Source: JAWLBY01 sp041687455
GTDB lineage: Bacteria; Pseudomonadota; Gammaproteobacteria; Xanthomonadales; Xanthomonadaceae
DNA length: 64,000 nt
Direction: 5' to 3'
Assembly: GCA_041687455.1 (NCBI GenBank)
Contig: JAWLBY010000019.1
Location: forward strand, 5,803-69,802
The notes under the pieces: model-generated
Databases searched by the model: none
Told to the model about the DNA's origin: nothing
What the model saw: the letters and a program-made list of their open reading frames with translations, nothing else
In this document: positions 25,576-34,236 of the stretch, one piece after another
Position numbering within the stretch: the first letter of the stretch is position 1
How the letters are laid out: each line of letters starts with the position of its first letter
Position numbers and translations under genes: made by a program

Positions 25576-27066
25576 ATGCACGAGCGAGCTACGCGGGCTG
25601 TATCGGCCGCACTGATGATGATCGCAGCGGGGGCTGCCGCCTCATCGCCGACCGCCGAGGCCGAACGCTGGCAGGCCATGGCGCGGGCTGATCTCGATGC
25701 CATCCATGCGCGCATCACCGATGCGCATCCCGGCGTGATCGACCCTGACAACCCCGGTTTCAAGAGCTGGCTCGAAGTCGGTTACGAGCAGGCCATTGCC
25801 CATATCCCGTACGTCGTGAGCTACGACACTGCACTGGCGGCGGTGCGCTACTACACCGTCGGCTTCGAAGACGGGCACCTGATCTACTCGGACAACATTC
25901 GCGAGGACTTTCCGATCCTCGTGACCGGTTGGTACGTCCGCTGGACCGATGGCGAATACCGGGTCGTGACGACCCTGCCGGAATGGCGCCTCGCGCTGCC
26001 GCCGGTTGGCGCGGTGTGGACCGGTTGCGACGGCCGCGCCGCCGAGGATGTGTTGCGCAACGTGGTCGGCCCGTTCACCGACCGTCGCGAAGGCGAGAGT
26101 AGCCGACAGATCCGGGCGACATCGCTGTGGAAGCAGCCGCCGCTCGCGGAAAGCCTGCGCGTGTGCAGCTTCCGCACAGCGGCCGGCGATTCGCTGCAAC
26201 TGCCGGTTGCGTATCAGCCGGTCTCCACACAGCAGTTCTTCGCCGCGCTGTCGGACGTCAGTGACGGCAGCGCCCGCGCCGCCAACGGCTTCGATGACGC
26301 CGACGGTGTGCTGTGGGTCCGCGCGGGCAATTTCAATCTGCGCGCCAACTCGACCGATCGCGAGGCCCTCGACACGGTCCTTGCCGGCCTCCGGCGGGCG
26401 CGCGGATTCCGCGCCGTCGTGTTCGACGCTCGTGGCAATCGCGGCGGTGACAGCAGCATCGGCGACCGGATCTTCGAAGCTGCCAGCGGTGGCCTCGAGT
26501 TCGACCAGAGCGATCTGGATGCGCTCCCTCGCTACTACGCGCGGTGGCGTGTGTCCGCGCATCTGGTCGACTTCCTCGACTCGGCGACCGACCGGCTGAC
26601 GGCGCTGTACGGCGCCGACAGCCCCCGAGTCGCCGATCATCTGGCGTTCCGCGACCGCGTGGTCGCCGCCCGCGTGGCGGGTGAGTCATGGGTGGAGCAG
26701 GACGCCGGACGGAAGATCACCCGCGATGACGTGACCGCACGCGGTGGTCACCTGCGCCGCACCGATGCCAGGGTCGCGCTGCTCACAGACAGACGATGCG
26801 TCAGTGCATGCCTCGATTTCGCCGATCTGGTGCTGCGCGTGCCGGGCGTGGTGCATGTCGGCGAGACCACCGGAGCAGACAGTGTCTACATGGTTGGCAG
26901 CAGCTACGAGCTGCCGAGTGGCAACGTGCTGGTGATGCCGGTCAAGGTCTGGCTCAACCGCACGCGCGGCAACAACGAGCCGCTGGTGCCGGCGATACCG
27001 GTCGACCTCGATGCCGACGAGGCGAGCGTGCGCCGCGACGTGCTGCGTGCCATCGGCATGGAGTGA
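25576..27066 (+). CDS. S41 family (C-terminal processing peptidase-like) exported protein
   Basis: 496 residues from ATG 25576, preceded by GGGAG. A signal peptide (AVSAALMMIAAGAAASS) suggests export. After an N-terminal helical domain, the S41-type core has the substrate-binding strand VVFDARGNRGGDSSIGDRIF, the segment VALLTDRRCVSACLDFADLV with the likely nucleophile Ser near residue 410, and GETTGADSVYM. The PDZ domain of CtpA-type proteases is not obvious, as in tail-specific relatives without PDZ. A catalytic Lys is not confidently placed. The role is probably periplasmic peptide or protein cleavage. No operon partner is adjacent. Confidence 0.78.
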   Translation: MHERATRAVSAALMMIAAGAAASSPTAEAERWQAMARADLDAIHARITDAHPGVIDPDNPGFKSWLEVGYEQAIAHIPYVVSYDTALAAVRYYTVGFEDGHLIYSDNIREDFPILVTGWYVRWTDGEYRVVTTLPEWRLALPPVGAVWTGCDGRAAEDVLRNVVGPFTDRREGESSRQIRATSLWKQPPLAESLRVCSFRTAAGDSLQLPVAYQPVSTQQFFAALSDVSDGSARAANGFDDADGVLWVRAGNFNLRANSTDREALDTVLAGLRRARGFRAVVFDARGNRGGDSSIGDRIFEAASGGLEFDQSDLDALPRYYARWRVSAHLVDFLDSATDRLTALYGADSPRVADHLAFRDRVVAARVAGESWVEQDAGRKITRDDVTARGGHLRRTDARVALLTDRRCVSACLDFADLVLRVPGVVHVGETTGADSVYMVGSSYELPSGNVLVMPVKVWLNRTRGNNEPLVPAIPVDLDADEASVRRDVLRAIGME

Positions 27067-27446
27067 TCGACGGTTCGCGAATCCGCGGCCCCTCGGGACG
27101 CTGCCCGGACGGCGGATGCGGGCGGGGAACAGCGCGGGGGCGAAGCCTTGTTCGCTGAGATGCGATGAGTTCAAGAATCGGGGTCAGCATGTGGGTCAGC
27201 ATGCAATTTCCGCATCATCCAGAAACTGCTCTCCTGAGACCCTCATTTCCAGGGACAGCCCGATTTCGCCAGTCTGCCGCCGCCCATCGATCCTTTCCAG
27301 TCCACTTCGGCCGCGGCTCGCCCGTTCGTCGCTGACCCCGCTCGTGCTCGGAATTGCCGGTTGCGCGGCATGACCACCGTCACTGGTGCAGCAACGGGCC
27401 TTGCGCACAAATTCGCCGACGACCCGATCGATCCGTCCGAGACCGT
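27067..27446. other. 380-bp gene-free spacer with short direct repeats
   Basis: No gene found. GGGTCAGCATG occurs twice, 12 bp apart (27181-27191 and 27193-27203). The minus strand here has a protein-like stretch (about 27199-27300, including GEIGLSLEMRVSGEQFLDD) without a start. This might be the degraded end of a mobile-element gene, but I cannot name it. Confidence 0.35.
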
Positions 27447-28310
27447 ATGCGCTCCGTTCTGACCTGCCTGTTAGCCGCTTCGGTTCTGTTCGCAACTTCC
27501 GTCGCTGCGGCCGATGATGTCGTGCTGCTGCGCGAGCGCAGTGCCGCGATGCGTCCGCAACTGCTGCTGATCGGCACCGCGCACTTCGACAATCCGGGCC
27601 GCGATGTCATCAACGATGACGTTGAGGATCTGGCGAGCCCGCGCCGACAGGCCGAGTTCGAGGCGCTGGTGGATCGACTGGCATCGTTCGCGCCAACGAA
27701 GATTGCGGTCGAGTGGCCGGCGGCAGACCAGGACGGGCTCGACGCCCGCTACCGCGCCTACCGCAGCGGCGAGCGACCGCTCGGGCTTTCCGAAACCGAT
27801 CAGCTCGGACTGCGGCTGGCCGCCCGGCTCGGCCTGCCGCGCGTCCACGCCGTCGACTGGAACGGCTACCCACCGGGTGAACTCGCCCGCTACGACTGGG
27901 ACGAGTGGGCCAATGCCAATGGCCAACAGGCTCGGCTGGCCGCGATCCGCGACCCGCAGCGCGGTCGCCGGTCGCATGCGCTCGGCGACGATACGATCAG
28001 CGGCTGGCTGCAGCGGCAGAACCGGCCCGAGGCGCGCGCCCACATGCACCGTGCGTACTTCGACTACGCATTGCTCGGCGATGGCGACGAGCATCCGGGC
28101 GCCAACTGGCTTGGCCACTGGTATGCACGCAACATGCGCATTTTTGCCAATCTGGTGCGTCTGGCCGACGCGCCCGACGACCGCGTCCTGGTCGTCTACG
28201 GCAGTGGCCACGCGTACCTGCTTGATCGCTTCGTGCAGGAATCCGGCGCGTTCTCGTCGACGTCGCTCGACGACGTGCTGGCTGCGCCGGGCAACGCGGG
28301 GCGCGAGTAG
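27447..28310 (+). CDS. DUF5694 domain-containing exported protein (TraB/PrgY-like fold)
   Basis: 287 residues from ATG 27447. A signal peptide (LTCLLAASVLFATSVAAA) leads to a mature domain with QLLLIGTAHFDNPGRDVIND, TKIAVEWPAADQ, and VLVVYGSGHAYLL near the C-terminus. The paired GTxH and GxGH motifs are shared with the TraB/PrgY and Tiki-like group, where the histidines sit in a putative metal or catalytic site. DUF5694 proteins have no proven activity. The gene is single, convergent with prlC, and followed by a perfect 20-bp palindrome. Confidence 0.8.
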   Translation: MRSVLTCLLAASVLFATSVAAADDVVLLRERSAAMRPQLLLIGTAHFDNPGRDVINDDVEDLASPRRQAEFEALVDRLASFAPTKIAVEWPAADQDGLDARYRAYRSGERPLGLSETDQLGLRLAARLGLPRVHAVDWNGYPPGELARYDWDEWANANGQQARLAAIRDPQRGRRSHALGDDTISGWLQRQNRPEARAHMHRAYFDYALLGDGDEHPGANWLGHWYARNMRIFANLVRLADAPDDRVLVVYGSGHAYLLDRFVQESGAFSSTSLDDVLAAPGNAGRE

Positions 28311-28374
28311 CGCCGGCCGCGCACGCCGAACTCCGGGTCGCCGGTTAGCCGTCGATCGGAGCGCGCTGTGCGTT

Positions 28375-28394
28375 CCGGCGTGCGCGCACGCCGG
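28375..28394. repeat. Perfect 20-bp palindrome between convergent genes
   Basis: CCGGCGTGCGCGCACGCCGG, fully self-complementary, in the 208-bp spacer between the DUF5694 gene and prlC. It may terminate transcription or be a chance GC palindrome. There is no T-tract. Confidence 0.5.
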
Positions 28395-28518
28395 GATTCA
28401 GCCGCTCACCTGCCCTGTCCGCCTCCGGTGCGTTGCAGGCGTCCGGCGTGGCCAGCCAACGACTCGCGCGGCCGATGCAGACGCAGCGGCGTCGCTCCGG
28501 CGCCGCTCACAGGCCGCC

Positions 28519-30582
28519 CTACGCCGCCAACCCGTAACTCTTGAGCAACGCCTCCGGCTGCGGTTCCCGTCCACGGAACGCGACGAAGCTCTCCAGCGCC
28601 GGGCGTGAGCCGCCAACGGCGAGGATCTCGCGCCGGTAACGCTCGCCGGTCGCGTGGTCGAAGATGCCGGCTTCCTCGAACGCCGCGAAGGCGTCGGCGC
28701 TGAGCACTTCGGCCCACAGGTAGCTGTAGTAGCCGGCCGCGTAGCCGCCGGCGAAGATGTGCGTGAACGCATGCGGGAAGCGTTGCCACGACGGCGGCCG
28801 GATCACCGCGATCTCGTCGCGCACTTCGTCGAGCAGCTCGAGCGCGCGGGCGCCGCGCTCGGGATCGAATTCGAGATGCACGCGGAAATCGAACAGGCCG
28901 AATTCGAGCTGGCGGACCAGGAACAGTCCGGCATGGAAGTGCTTCGCGGCGAGCATCTTGTCGAACAGTGCGTCCGGCAGCGGGTCGCCGGTTTGCCAGT
29001 GGCGCGCGAACAGGTTCAGCGATTCGCGCTGCCAGCCGTAGTTTTCCATGAACTGGCTCGGCAGCTCGACGGCGTCCCACTCGACGCCGCTGATGCCACC
29101 GACCGACGGCCAGTCGACCTCGGTCAGCATGTGGTGCAGGCCATGGCCGAACTCGTGAAACAGCGTCAGCACCTCGTCGTGGGTCAACAGCGCCGGCATG
29201 CCTTCCAGCGCCGGCGGGAAGTTGCAGGTCAGGAACGCGATCGGCGGCTGCAACTGGTTGTCGGCATAGCGTGCGCGGCAGACGTCCATCCAGGCGCCGC
29301 CGCGCTTGGCCGGTCGCGCATGCAGATCGACGTAGAAGCCGGCGAGGACGCTGTCGTCGCGATCGAGCACGTCGTAGTAGCGCACGTCGTCGTCCCAGAC
29401 ATCGACATCGATGCGCGAGCGGAAGCTGACGCCGAACACCTTCGCCGCGATGTCGAACAGGCCGTCCAGCACGCGATCGAGCGGGAAGTACGGCTTCAGA
29501 TCCTCTTCGCTGAAATCGAACTGCCGCTGGCGCAGTTTCTCCGAGGCGTAGCCAACGTCCCACGGCATCAGGTCGGCGATGCCGAGCGCCTCGCGGGCGA
29601 ACAGCCGCAGCTCGGCCAGCTCGCGTTCGGCGACCGGTCGTGCGCGCTGCGCCAGATCGCGCAGGAAGCCGAGCACGCGGTCCGGTGTCGCTGCCATCTT
29701 GTCGGCCAGCGAGACGTGTGCGGCGCTGGCGTAGCCGAGCAACTGCGCCGCTTCGTGGCGCAGCGCGAGGATCCGGTCGAGCCGCCCGCTGTTGTCGAAG
29801 CGGCCGCCGTGCGGCCCCTGGTCGGACGCGCGCGTCTGGTAGGCGGTGTAGACCTCCTCGCGCAGCGCGCGGTCGTCGGCATAGGTCAGGATCGCCTGCA
29901 CGACCGGGCCTTTCAGCGTCGCCATGTGGCCGTCCTGGCCGTGCTCGTCGGCGGCGCCGCGCAGCAGTTGCCGGGCCGAATCGGGCAGACCGGCCAGTTC
30001 GTCGTCGCTGACCGGTCGGGTCCAGGCGTCGGTGGCGTCGAGCACTGCTTCCTCGAATTCGGTTTCGACCTTCGACAGCTCGGTCTGGATCCGGCGGAAG
30101 CGTTCGCGTGGCGCGCCCTGCAGCGCGACGCCGGACAAGCGGAAACCGCGCAGGCTGTCCTCGACCAGCGTCTGCCGCGGCCGGTCGAGCTGGTTGTAGC
30201 CGGCGTCGTTGCGGACGGCCTCGACCGCTTCGAACAGCGCGCGGTTCTGGCCCAGCTCGGTGCTGTGTTCGGTCAGCTTCTCCAGTGCGCTCGAATACGC
30301 CTCGCGCAGCGCCGGCGAATCCTTGACGCCGTGCAGGTGCGACACCGGCGCCCAGGCCCGCGACAGCCGCTCCTCCCAGCGCTCGAGCGGCGCCAGCAGG
30401 CGATCGAAGCTGCGCGCCGACGGGTCGGCGGTCAGATGATCGACCGCGGTCCGGTATTCGGCCAGGATCTGGTCGATCGCCGGATTGATGTGATCGGGCC
30501 GGATCGCCGAGAACGCCGGCAGCAGATGATCGGCGAGCAGCGGATTCTCGGTCGGTGAATCGAATTCGGTATCGGTATTCAT
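28519..30582 (-). CDS. prlC: Oligopeptidase A, M3 family zinc metallopeptidase
   Basis: 687 residues, the normal length for OpdA/PrlC. The N-terminus is NPLLADHLLPAFSAIRPDHI, typical of the family. The zinc site HEFGHGLHHML lies near residues 471-481, and the third ligand Glu follows in GGISGVEWDAVELPSQFMEN. The C-terminal FPHAFTHIFAGGYAAGYYSY also matches. The enzyme is cytoplasmic, degrades signal peptides and short oligopeptides, and needs Zn2+. It is transcribed alone and is divergent from the patatin gene with a 108-bp spacer. Confidence 0.96.
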   Translation of the reverse strand: MNTDTEFDSPTENPLLADHLLPAFSAIRPDHINPAIDQILAEYRTAVDHLTADPSARSFDRLLAPLERWEERLSRAWAPVSHLHGVKDSPALREAYSSALEKLTEHSTELGQNRALFEAVEAVRNDAGYNQLDRPRQTLVEDSLRGFRLSGVALQGAPRERFRRIQTELSKVETEFEEAVLDATDAWTRPVSDDELAGLPDSARQLLRGAADEHGQDGHMATLKGPVVQAILTYADDRALREEVYTAYQTRASDQGPHGGRFDNSGRLDRILALRHEAAQLLGYASAAHVSLADKMAATPDRVLGFLRDLAQRARPVAERELAELRLFAREALGIADLMPWDVGYASEKLRQRQFDFSEEDLKPYFPLDRVLDGLFDIAAKVFGVSFRSRIDVDVWDDDVRYYDVLDRDDSVLAGFYVDLHARPAKRGGAWMDVCRARYADNQLQPPIAFLTCNFPPALEGMPALLTHDEVLTLFHEFGHGLHHMLTEVDWPSVGGISGVEWDAVELPSQFMENYGWQRESLNLFARHWQTGDPLPDALFDKMLAAKHFHAGLFLVRQLEFGLFDFRVHLEFDPERGARALELLDEVRDEIAVIRPPSWQRFPHAFTHIFAGGYAAGYYSYLWAEVLSADAFAAFEEAGIFDHATGERYRREILAVGGSRPALESFVAFRGREPQPEALLKSYGLAA

Positions 30583-30678
30583 TCCGGCAAGGTGGACCGG
30601 ACGGCGGGCGAATTCAAGGCATGGGGCGTAAACGACGCCGCCGCGTCACGCGCGTGGCCTCGCGATCGGAGCCGGCCC

Positions 30679-30684
30679 TACACT
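30679..30684 (+). promoter_or_regulatory. Predicted -10 element, leaderless start of the patatin gene
   Basis: TACACT followed by 6 nt and ATG 30691. A GGAG overlaps the spacer but is only 2 nt from the ATG, too close to act as a normal ribosome-binding site. Confidence 0.4.
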
Positions 30685-30690
30685 GGAGCG

Positions 30691-32424
30691 ATGACCCGCC
30701 GTGCCGACATCGCCCGCCGCCGCATCCTGACCAGCCTGGCCGAGCAGCCGCTGTTCGCCGGGCTCGATGGCGCGGCGCTGTCGGCGCTGGCCGACCAGAT
30801 GGAATGGTTCGCGCTCGGCGGTGGCCATGTGCTGTTCGACCAGCACGAGGATTCCGACGGGCTGTTCCTGTTGATCTACGGCCGGCTCGGCGCGACCCGT
30901 CGCGAACCGGACGGCCGGGTCCGCCAGCTCGGCACGATCTCGCCCGGCGAATGCGTCGGTGAAACCGGACTGATCGCCGACGAACGACGCTATGCGCGGG
31001 TCGTTGCATTGCGTGACTGCGAGCTGCTGTTCCTGCCGCGCAGCGGCTTCGAGCGGCTGGCCGGACGGCATCCGGAATCGATGCTGAAGATCGTCCAGCT
31101 CGTGTTGCGGCGCTTCTACGCGACCCGCAACCGCCCGACCACGCCGAACTGCTTCGCACTGCTGCCGGCGATGGCCGGCATCGATGTCGCCGGCTTCGGC
31201 CAGCGGCTCGGGCAGGCGCTGGGCGGCTTCGAGCGGCTCGAACTGATCGACGCGGCTGCCGCCGACCATCGCCCCGGCGACTGGTTCGCCGAGCGCGAAG
31301 CGGCCATGCGGCATCTGCTGTACGTCGGTGACGACGATCCGGCCTGGCGCGAGCGCTGCGTGCGGCAATCCGACTGCGTGCTGCTGCTGGTCGATGCCAG
31401 CCGGCCGCCGGAACTGGTCGATCGGCTGCCGCTGCCGTCACGCAGCCAGCATGTACCGCTGCATCTGGTATTTCTGCAGAAAGGCGATCCGCGACCGGGC
31501 AGCACCCGGCTGTGGCGCGAACGGCTGCCGGATGCGCAGGGCCATCATCACATCCGCAACGATGCCGACCTGCAGCGGCTGGTGCGGCGCCTGCTCGGGC
31601 GGGCCACCGGCCTGGTGCTGTCCGGCGGTGGCGCACGCGGCTTCGCCCAGCTCGGTGCGATCCGGGCGCTGCGCGAGGCAGGCTATGCGTTCGACTGGAT
31701 CGGCGGCGCCAGCATCGGCGCGATCGTCGGTGCCGGGCTGGCCTGCGACTGGAGCGACGACCAGATGGACGCCGCCTACCGCGAACACTTCGTTCGAGCC
31801 AATCCGCTGGCCGACTGGACCGTGCCGCTGGTGGCACTGCGCAGCGGTCATCGGGTCGGCCGGCAGTTGCGCGCGGCATTCGGTGCACGCGAGATCGATG
31901 ACCTGCCGATTCCGTTCTTCTGCGTGTCCAGCAACCTGTCGGACGGCGCGCTCGAAGTGCACGAGCACGGTCCGCTGTGGACCTGGCTGCGGGCATCGAG
32001 CGCGATTCCCGGCGTGCTGCCGCCGGTGCTGTCGGCCGGCCGCGTGCTGGTCGACGGCGGCGTGATCGACAACCTGCCGGTGGCCGAGATGCGCAAGCGG
32101 ATGGCCGGCGACATCGTCGCGATCGACGTCGGCCTGCAGTACCGGCTCGAAGCCCACCACGACGAAACCGAGCTGCCGCCGTGGTGGCGGCTGCTGCCGC
32201 AGTTGTTCGGCAAGCATTCGCGGCCGAGCATCGGCGAGATCCTGCTGCGCAGCGGCATGGTCAACTCCGCCGCCACCGTCGCCCGCCGCCGCAAGCAGTC
32301 GAAGCTGCTGCTGCAGCCGCCGCTCGACGGCATCGACCTGCTCGACTGGCAGGCGTTCGACCGCGCGGTCGCGGCCGGCTACGAGTACACGCGCGAACGG
32401 CTGGCGCACGAACGGTCGGGGTGA
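30691..32424 (+). CDS. Cyclic-nucleotide-binding domain plus patatin-like phospholipase
   Basis: 577 residues. Residues about 15-135 form a cNMP-binding/Crp-like beta-roll (FAGLDGAALSALADQMEW, SDGLFLLIYGRLGATRR, ISPGECVGETGLIADERR). A central domain (about 150-290) resembles a degraded Rossmann fold. The patatin domain has the oxyanion loop SGGGARGFAQLG, the nucleophile elbow GASIG and the catalytic DGGVIDNLP, so the Ser-Asp dyad is intact. This is the neuropathy-target-esterase-like layout found in bacteria. It likely cleaves phospholipids or lysophospholipids at the membrane under ligand control. Whether the roll binds cNMP cannot be told. Confidence 0.9.
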   Translation: MTRRADIARRRILTSLAEQPLFAGLDGAALSALADQMEWFALGGGHVLFDQHEDSDGLFLLIYGRLGATRREPDGRVRQLGTISPGECVGETGLIADERRYARVVALRDCELLFLPRSGFERLAGRHPESMLKIVQLVLRRFYATRNRPTTPNCFALLPAMAGIDVAGFGQRLGQALGGFERLELIDAAAADHRPGDWFAEREAAMRHLLYVGDDDPAWRERCVRQSDCVLLLVDASRPPELVDRLPLPSRSQHVPLHLVFLQKGDPRPGSTRLWRERLPDAQGHHHIRNDADLQRLVRRLLGRATGLVLSGGGARGFAQLGAIRALREAGYAFDWIGGASIGAIVGAGLACDWSDDQMDAAYREHFVRANPLADWTVPLVALRSGHRVGRQLRAAFGAREIDDLPIPFFCVSSNLSDGALEVHEHGPLWTWLRASSAIPGVLPPVLSAGRVLVDGGVIDNLPVAEMRKRMAGDIVAIDVGLQYRLEAHHDETELPPWWRLLPQLFGKHSRPSIGEILLRSGMVNSAATVARRRKQSKLLLQPPLDGIDLLDWQAFDRAVAAGYEYTRERLAHERSG

Positions 32425-32555
32425 GGGCTTCGACGGTCCATCTCGCGACACCGTCTTCCCGGCGAACACGAACACCCACTACCGTCCGAGGAAGCTTCAC
32501 CGAGCGCTGCGGAAACACGTGCCATCGCGCAAGTCGATGATCCGTCTGCCGTCGC

Positions 32556-32618
32556 CCCGCGAAGGCGCGGGCCCCACCGTGCTGCTGATTCATGTCGCCG
32601 GGCTCCCGCCTTCGCGGG
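32556..32618. repeat. Inverted repeat between convergent patatin and waaA genes
   Basis: CCCGCGAAGGCG (32556-32567) and its exact inverse CGCCTTCGCGGG (32607-32618) with a 39-nt loop. It belongs to the CCCGCCTTCGCGGGAACGAC-type palindromic intergenic repeats common in GC-rich proteobacteria. It is the only structure I see in the 232-bp spacer. Confidence 0.55.
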
Positions 32619-32656
32619 AACGACGAACACGGACGAGGGCGTGACGACGTCGCGCG

Positions 32657-33988
32657 TCAGCTCCCGGGAAGCGGGATCGCCGGCCCGCGCCGATCAGCCG
32701 GACACAACTGCTCGATCCGGTCCAGCGTGCGGATCGCCGCGCCGCGGGCGGCGACGACGGTCTTGTGTCCGGCCGCGCCCATCGCGCGGCGCTGCTCCGG
32801 CGCGGTCAGCAACTGCTGCAGCACCGCGGCCAGCGATTCGGCGTCGCCGACCCGCACCGCGGCACCGCGTTCGAGCAGCAGGTCGGTCACTTCGGCGAAA
32901 TTGAACGTGTGCGGTCCGACCAGCACCGGAATGCCGAGCGCAGCCGGCTCCAGCACGTTGTGGCCACCGATCGGCGCCAGGCTGCCGGCGACCAGCGCGA
33001 CGTCGGCGCAGGCCAGGAACGGCACCAGTTCGCCGAGCGTGTCGATCACGAAGCATTGCGTATCCGGCCGCGGCAGCACGTCCTCGCTGCGGCAGGCGGT
33101 GGTGAAGCCGTAGCTGCGGCACAACTGTGCCATCGGCCGGAATCGTTCCGGATGCCGCGGTGCGACCAGCAGCAGCGCATCGGGATACCGATGCAGCAGC
33201 CGCGAGTGCGCCTCGATCACCAGCAGCTCCTCGCCCTCGTGGGTGCTGGCCGCGATCCAGACCGGCCGCAGCGCGCCCCAGCGCTGCCGCCAGTTCGCCG
33301 CGTTGGCCGGCAGCTCCGGCGAGACGCGCATGTCGAACTTCAGGTTGCCGACCACTTCGAGCCGCTCAGGGCGGGCGCCGAGCGCGCGGAAACGCTCGGC
33401 ATCGACCTGCGACTGCGCGGCGACGAAGGTCGCGCAGCGCACCGCCTCGCGTGCCAGCGGCATCGCCGGACCGTAGCCGCGCAACGATTTCTCCGACAGC
33501 CGCGCGTTGGCGATCACGATCGGGATGCCGCGATCATCGAGTTCGAGCAACAGGTTGGGCCAGATCTCGGTCTCCATGATCACCGCGATCTTCGGCCGCA
33601 CGCGGTCAAGGAAGCGACTGATCGCGGCCGGCAGGTCGTACGGCAGATAGACATGGAACACGCCGTCGCCCCACAACTGGCGCACGCGGTCGGAGCCAGT
33701 CGGCGTGACCGTGGTGACGACGATCGTGCGACCGACATAGCGCGTGCGCAACGCATCGATCAGCGGTGCCGCGGCGTTGACCTCGCCGACCGACACCGCA
33801 TGGACCCAGACGCTGTCCTGCACGAGTGGCGCGGTAAAGAAGCCGAAGCGCTCCTTCCAGCGCGAGTGGTAGCCGCGCAGCCGCAGCCCGCGCGTTGCCA
33901 GCCGCGACAGGATCACCGGCGTGACCAGATACATCGTGAAGGTGTAGGCCGCGCGCATCAGACGGCGGCGCAACGAGGGCGAGAGCAT
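32657..33988 (-). CDS. waaA: 3-deoxy-D-manno-octulosonic acid (Kdo) transferase
   Basis: 443 residues from ATG 33988. An N-terminal membrane anchor (AAYTFTMYLVTPVILSRL) is followed by the GT30 domain with RWKERFGFF, VWVHAVSVGEVNAAAPLI, TTVTPTGSDRV and VIMETEIWPNLL. The C-terminal domain has WIAASTHEGEE and SLAPIGGHNVLEPAALGIPV, the hallmark of WaaA. The enzyme adds Kdo from CMP-Kdo to lipid A precursors on the inner face of the inner membrane. Whether it adds one or two residues is not readable. The start has a TATCCT hexamer 6 nt upstream. It is divergent from an LpxL/HtrB-type acyltransferase, which fits a shared lipid A role. Confidence 0.96.
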   Translation of the reverse strand: MLSPSLRRRLMRAAYTFTMYLVTPVILSRLATRGLRLRGYHSRWKERFGFFTAPLVQDSVWVHAVSVGEVNAAAPLIDALRTRYVGRTIVVTTVTPTGSDRVRQLWGDGVFHVYLPYDLPAAISRFLDRVRPKIAVIMETEIWPNLLLELDDRGIPIVIANARLSEKSLRGYGPAMPLAREAVRCATFVAAQSQVDAERFRALGARPERLEVVGNLKFDMRVSPELPANAANWRQRWGALRPVWIAASTHEGEELLVIEAHSRLLHRYPDALLLVAPRHPERFRPMAQLCRSYGFTTACRSEDVLPRPDTQCFVIDTLGELVPFLACADVALVAGSLAPIGGHNVLEPAALGIPVLVGPHTFNFAEVTDLLLERGAAVRVGDAESLAAVLQQLLTAPEQRRAMGAAGHKTVVAARGAAIRTLDRIEQLCPADRRGPAIPLPGS

Positions 33989-33994
33989 CGGCGA

Positions 33995-34000
33995 AGGATA
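33995..34000 (-). promoter_or_regulatory. Predicted -10 element, leaderless start of waaA
   Basis: TATCCT on the coding strand (AGGATA on +), then TCGCCG and ATG 33988. No ribosome-binding site is seen between them. Confidence 0.4.
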
Positions 34001-34058
34001 CCGGACCGGCTGCCGGTTCCGCGGCTCGGTGCTGCGCCTGGCGCCGGGCCGTTGAGGC

Positions 34059-34216
34059 TGTAGAAAAAGTCTGACGGCCGTGAAATCGGGCATGGGAGCA
34101 GCGCTGTACGTGAATTCTGAGCAGCTAGCGGTCCGAAATGCATCCAGAATTCAACTGTGGCGAGCGGTTTTTGCCTGCCGTAACGGCCGCGCTTCGGACC
34201 GCGGACTTTTTCTACA
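34059..34216. mobile_element. 158-bp MITE-like element with 13-bp terminal inverted repeats
   Basis: TGTAGAAAAAGTC at 34059-34071 is perfectly inverted at 34204-34216. Inside are two more perfect inverted repeats: GAATTCTG/CAGAATTC (34112-34119 and 34145-34152) and GCGGTCCGAA/TTCGGACCGC (34128-34137 and 34193-34202). These last two pairs interleave rather than nest. The element is more AT-rich than its flanks, has no ORF, and fills most of the waaA-acyltransferase spacer. No target duplication is obvious. It looks like a non-autonomous transposon remnant. Confidence 0.6.
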
Positions 34217-34223
34217 TCCTCGT

Positions 34224-34229
34224 TACACT
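34224..34229 (+). promoter_or_regulatory. Predicted -10 element, leaderless GTG start of the LpxL/HtrB-type gene
   Basis: TACACT followed by 7 nt and GTG 34237. The matching -35 position falls within the right end of the 158-bp element, so an insertion may have changed this promoter. Confidence 0.4.
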
Positions 34230-34236
34230 GCGCGCC

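Noticed and set aside
25119..25763. Minus-strand gene with a nitroreductase-like segment (SDEPVDDAAIAKLLDTLARA)
   Set aside because: The start would lie antisense within the S41 gene and no flavin-binding motifs follow; at most a remnant.
28375..28394. Intrinsic terminator for prlC or the DUF5694 gene
   Set aside because: The palindrome is perfect but has no loop and no T-tract, so I list it only as a repeat.
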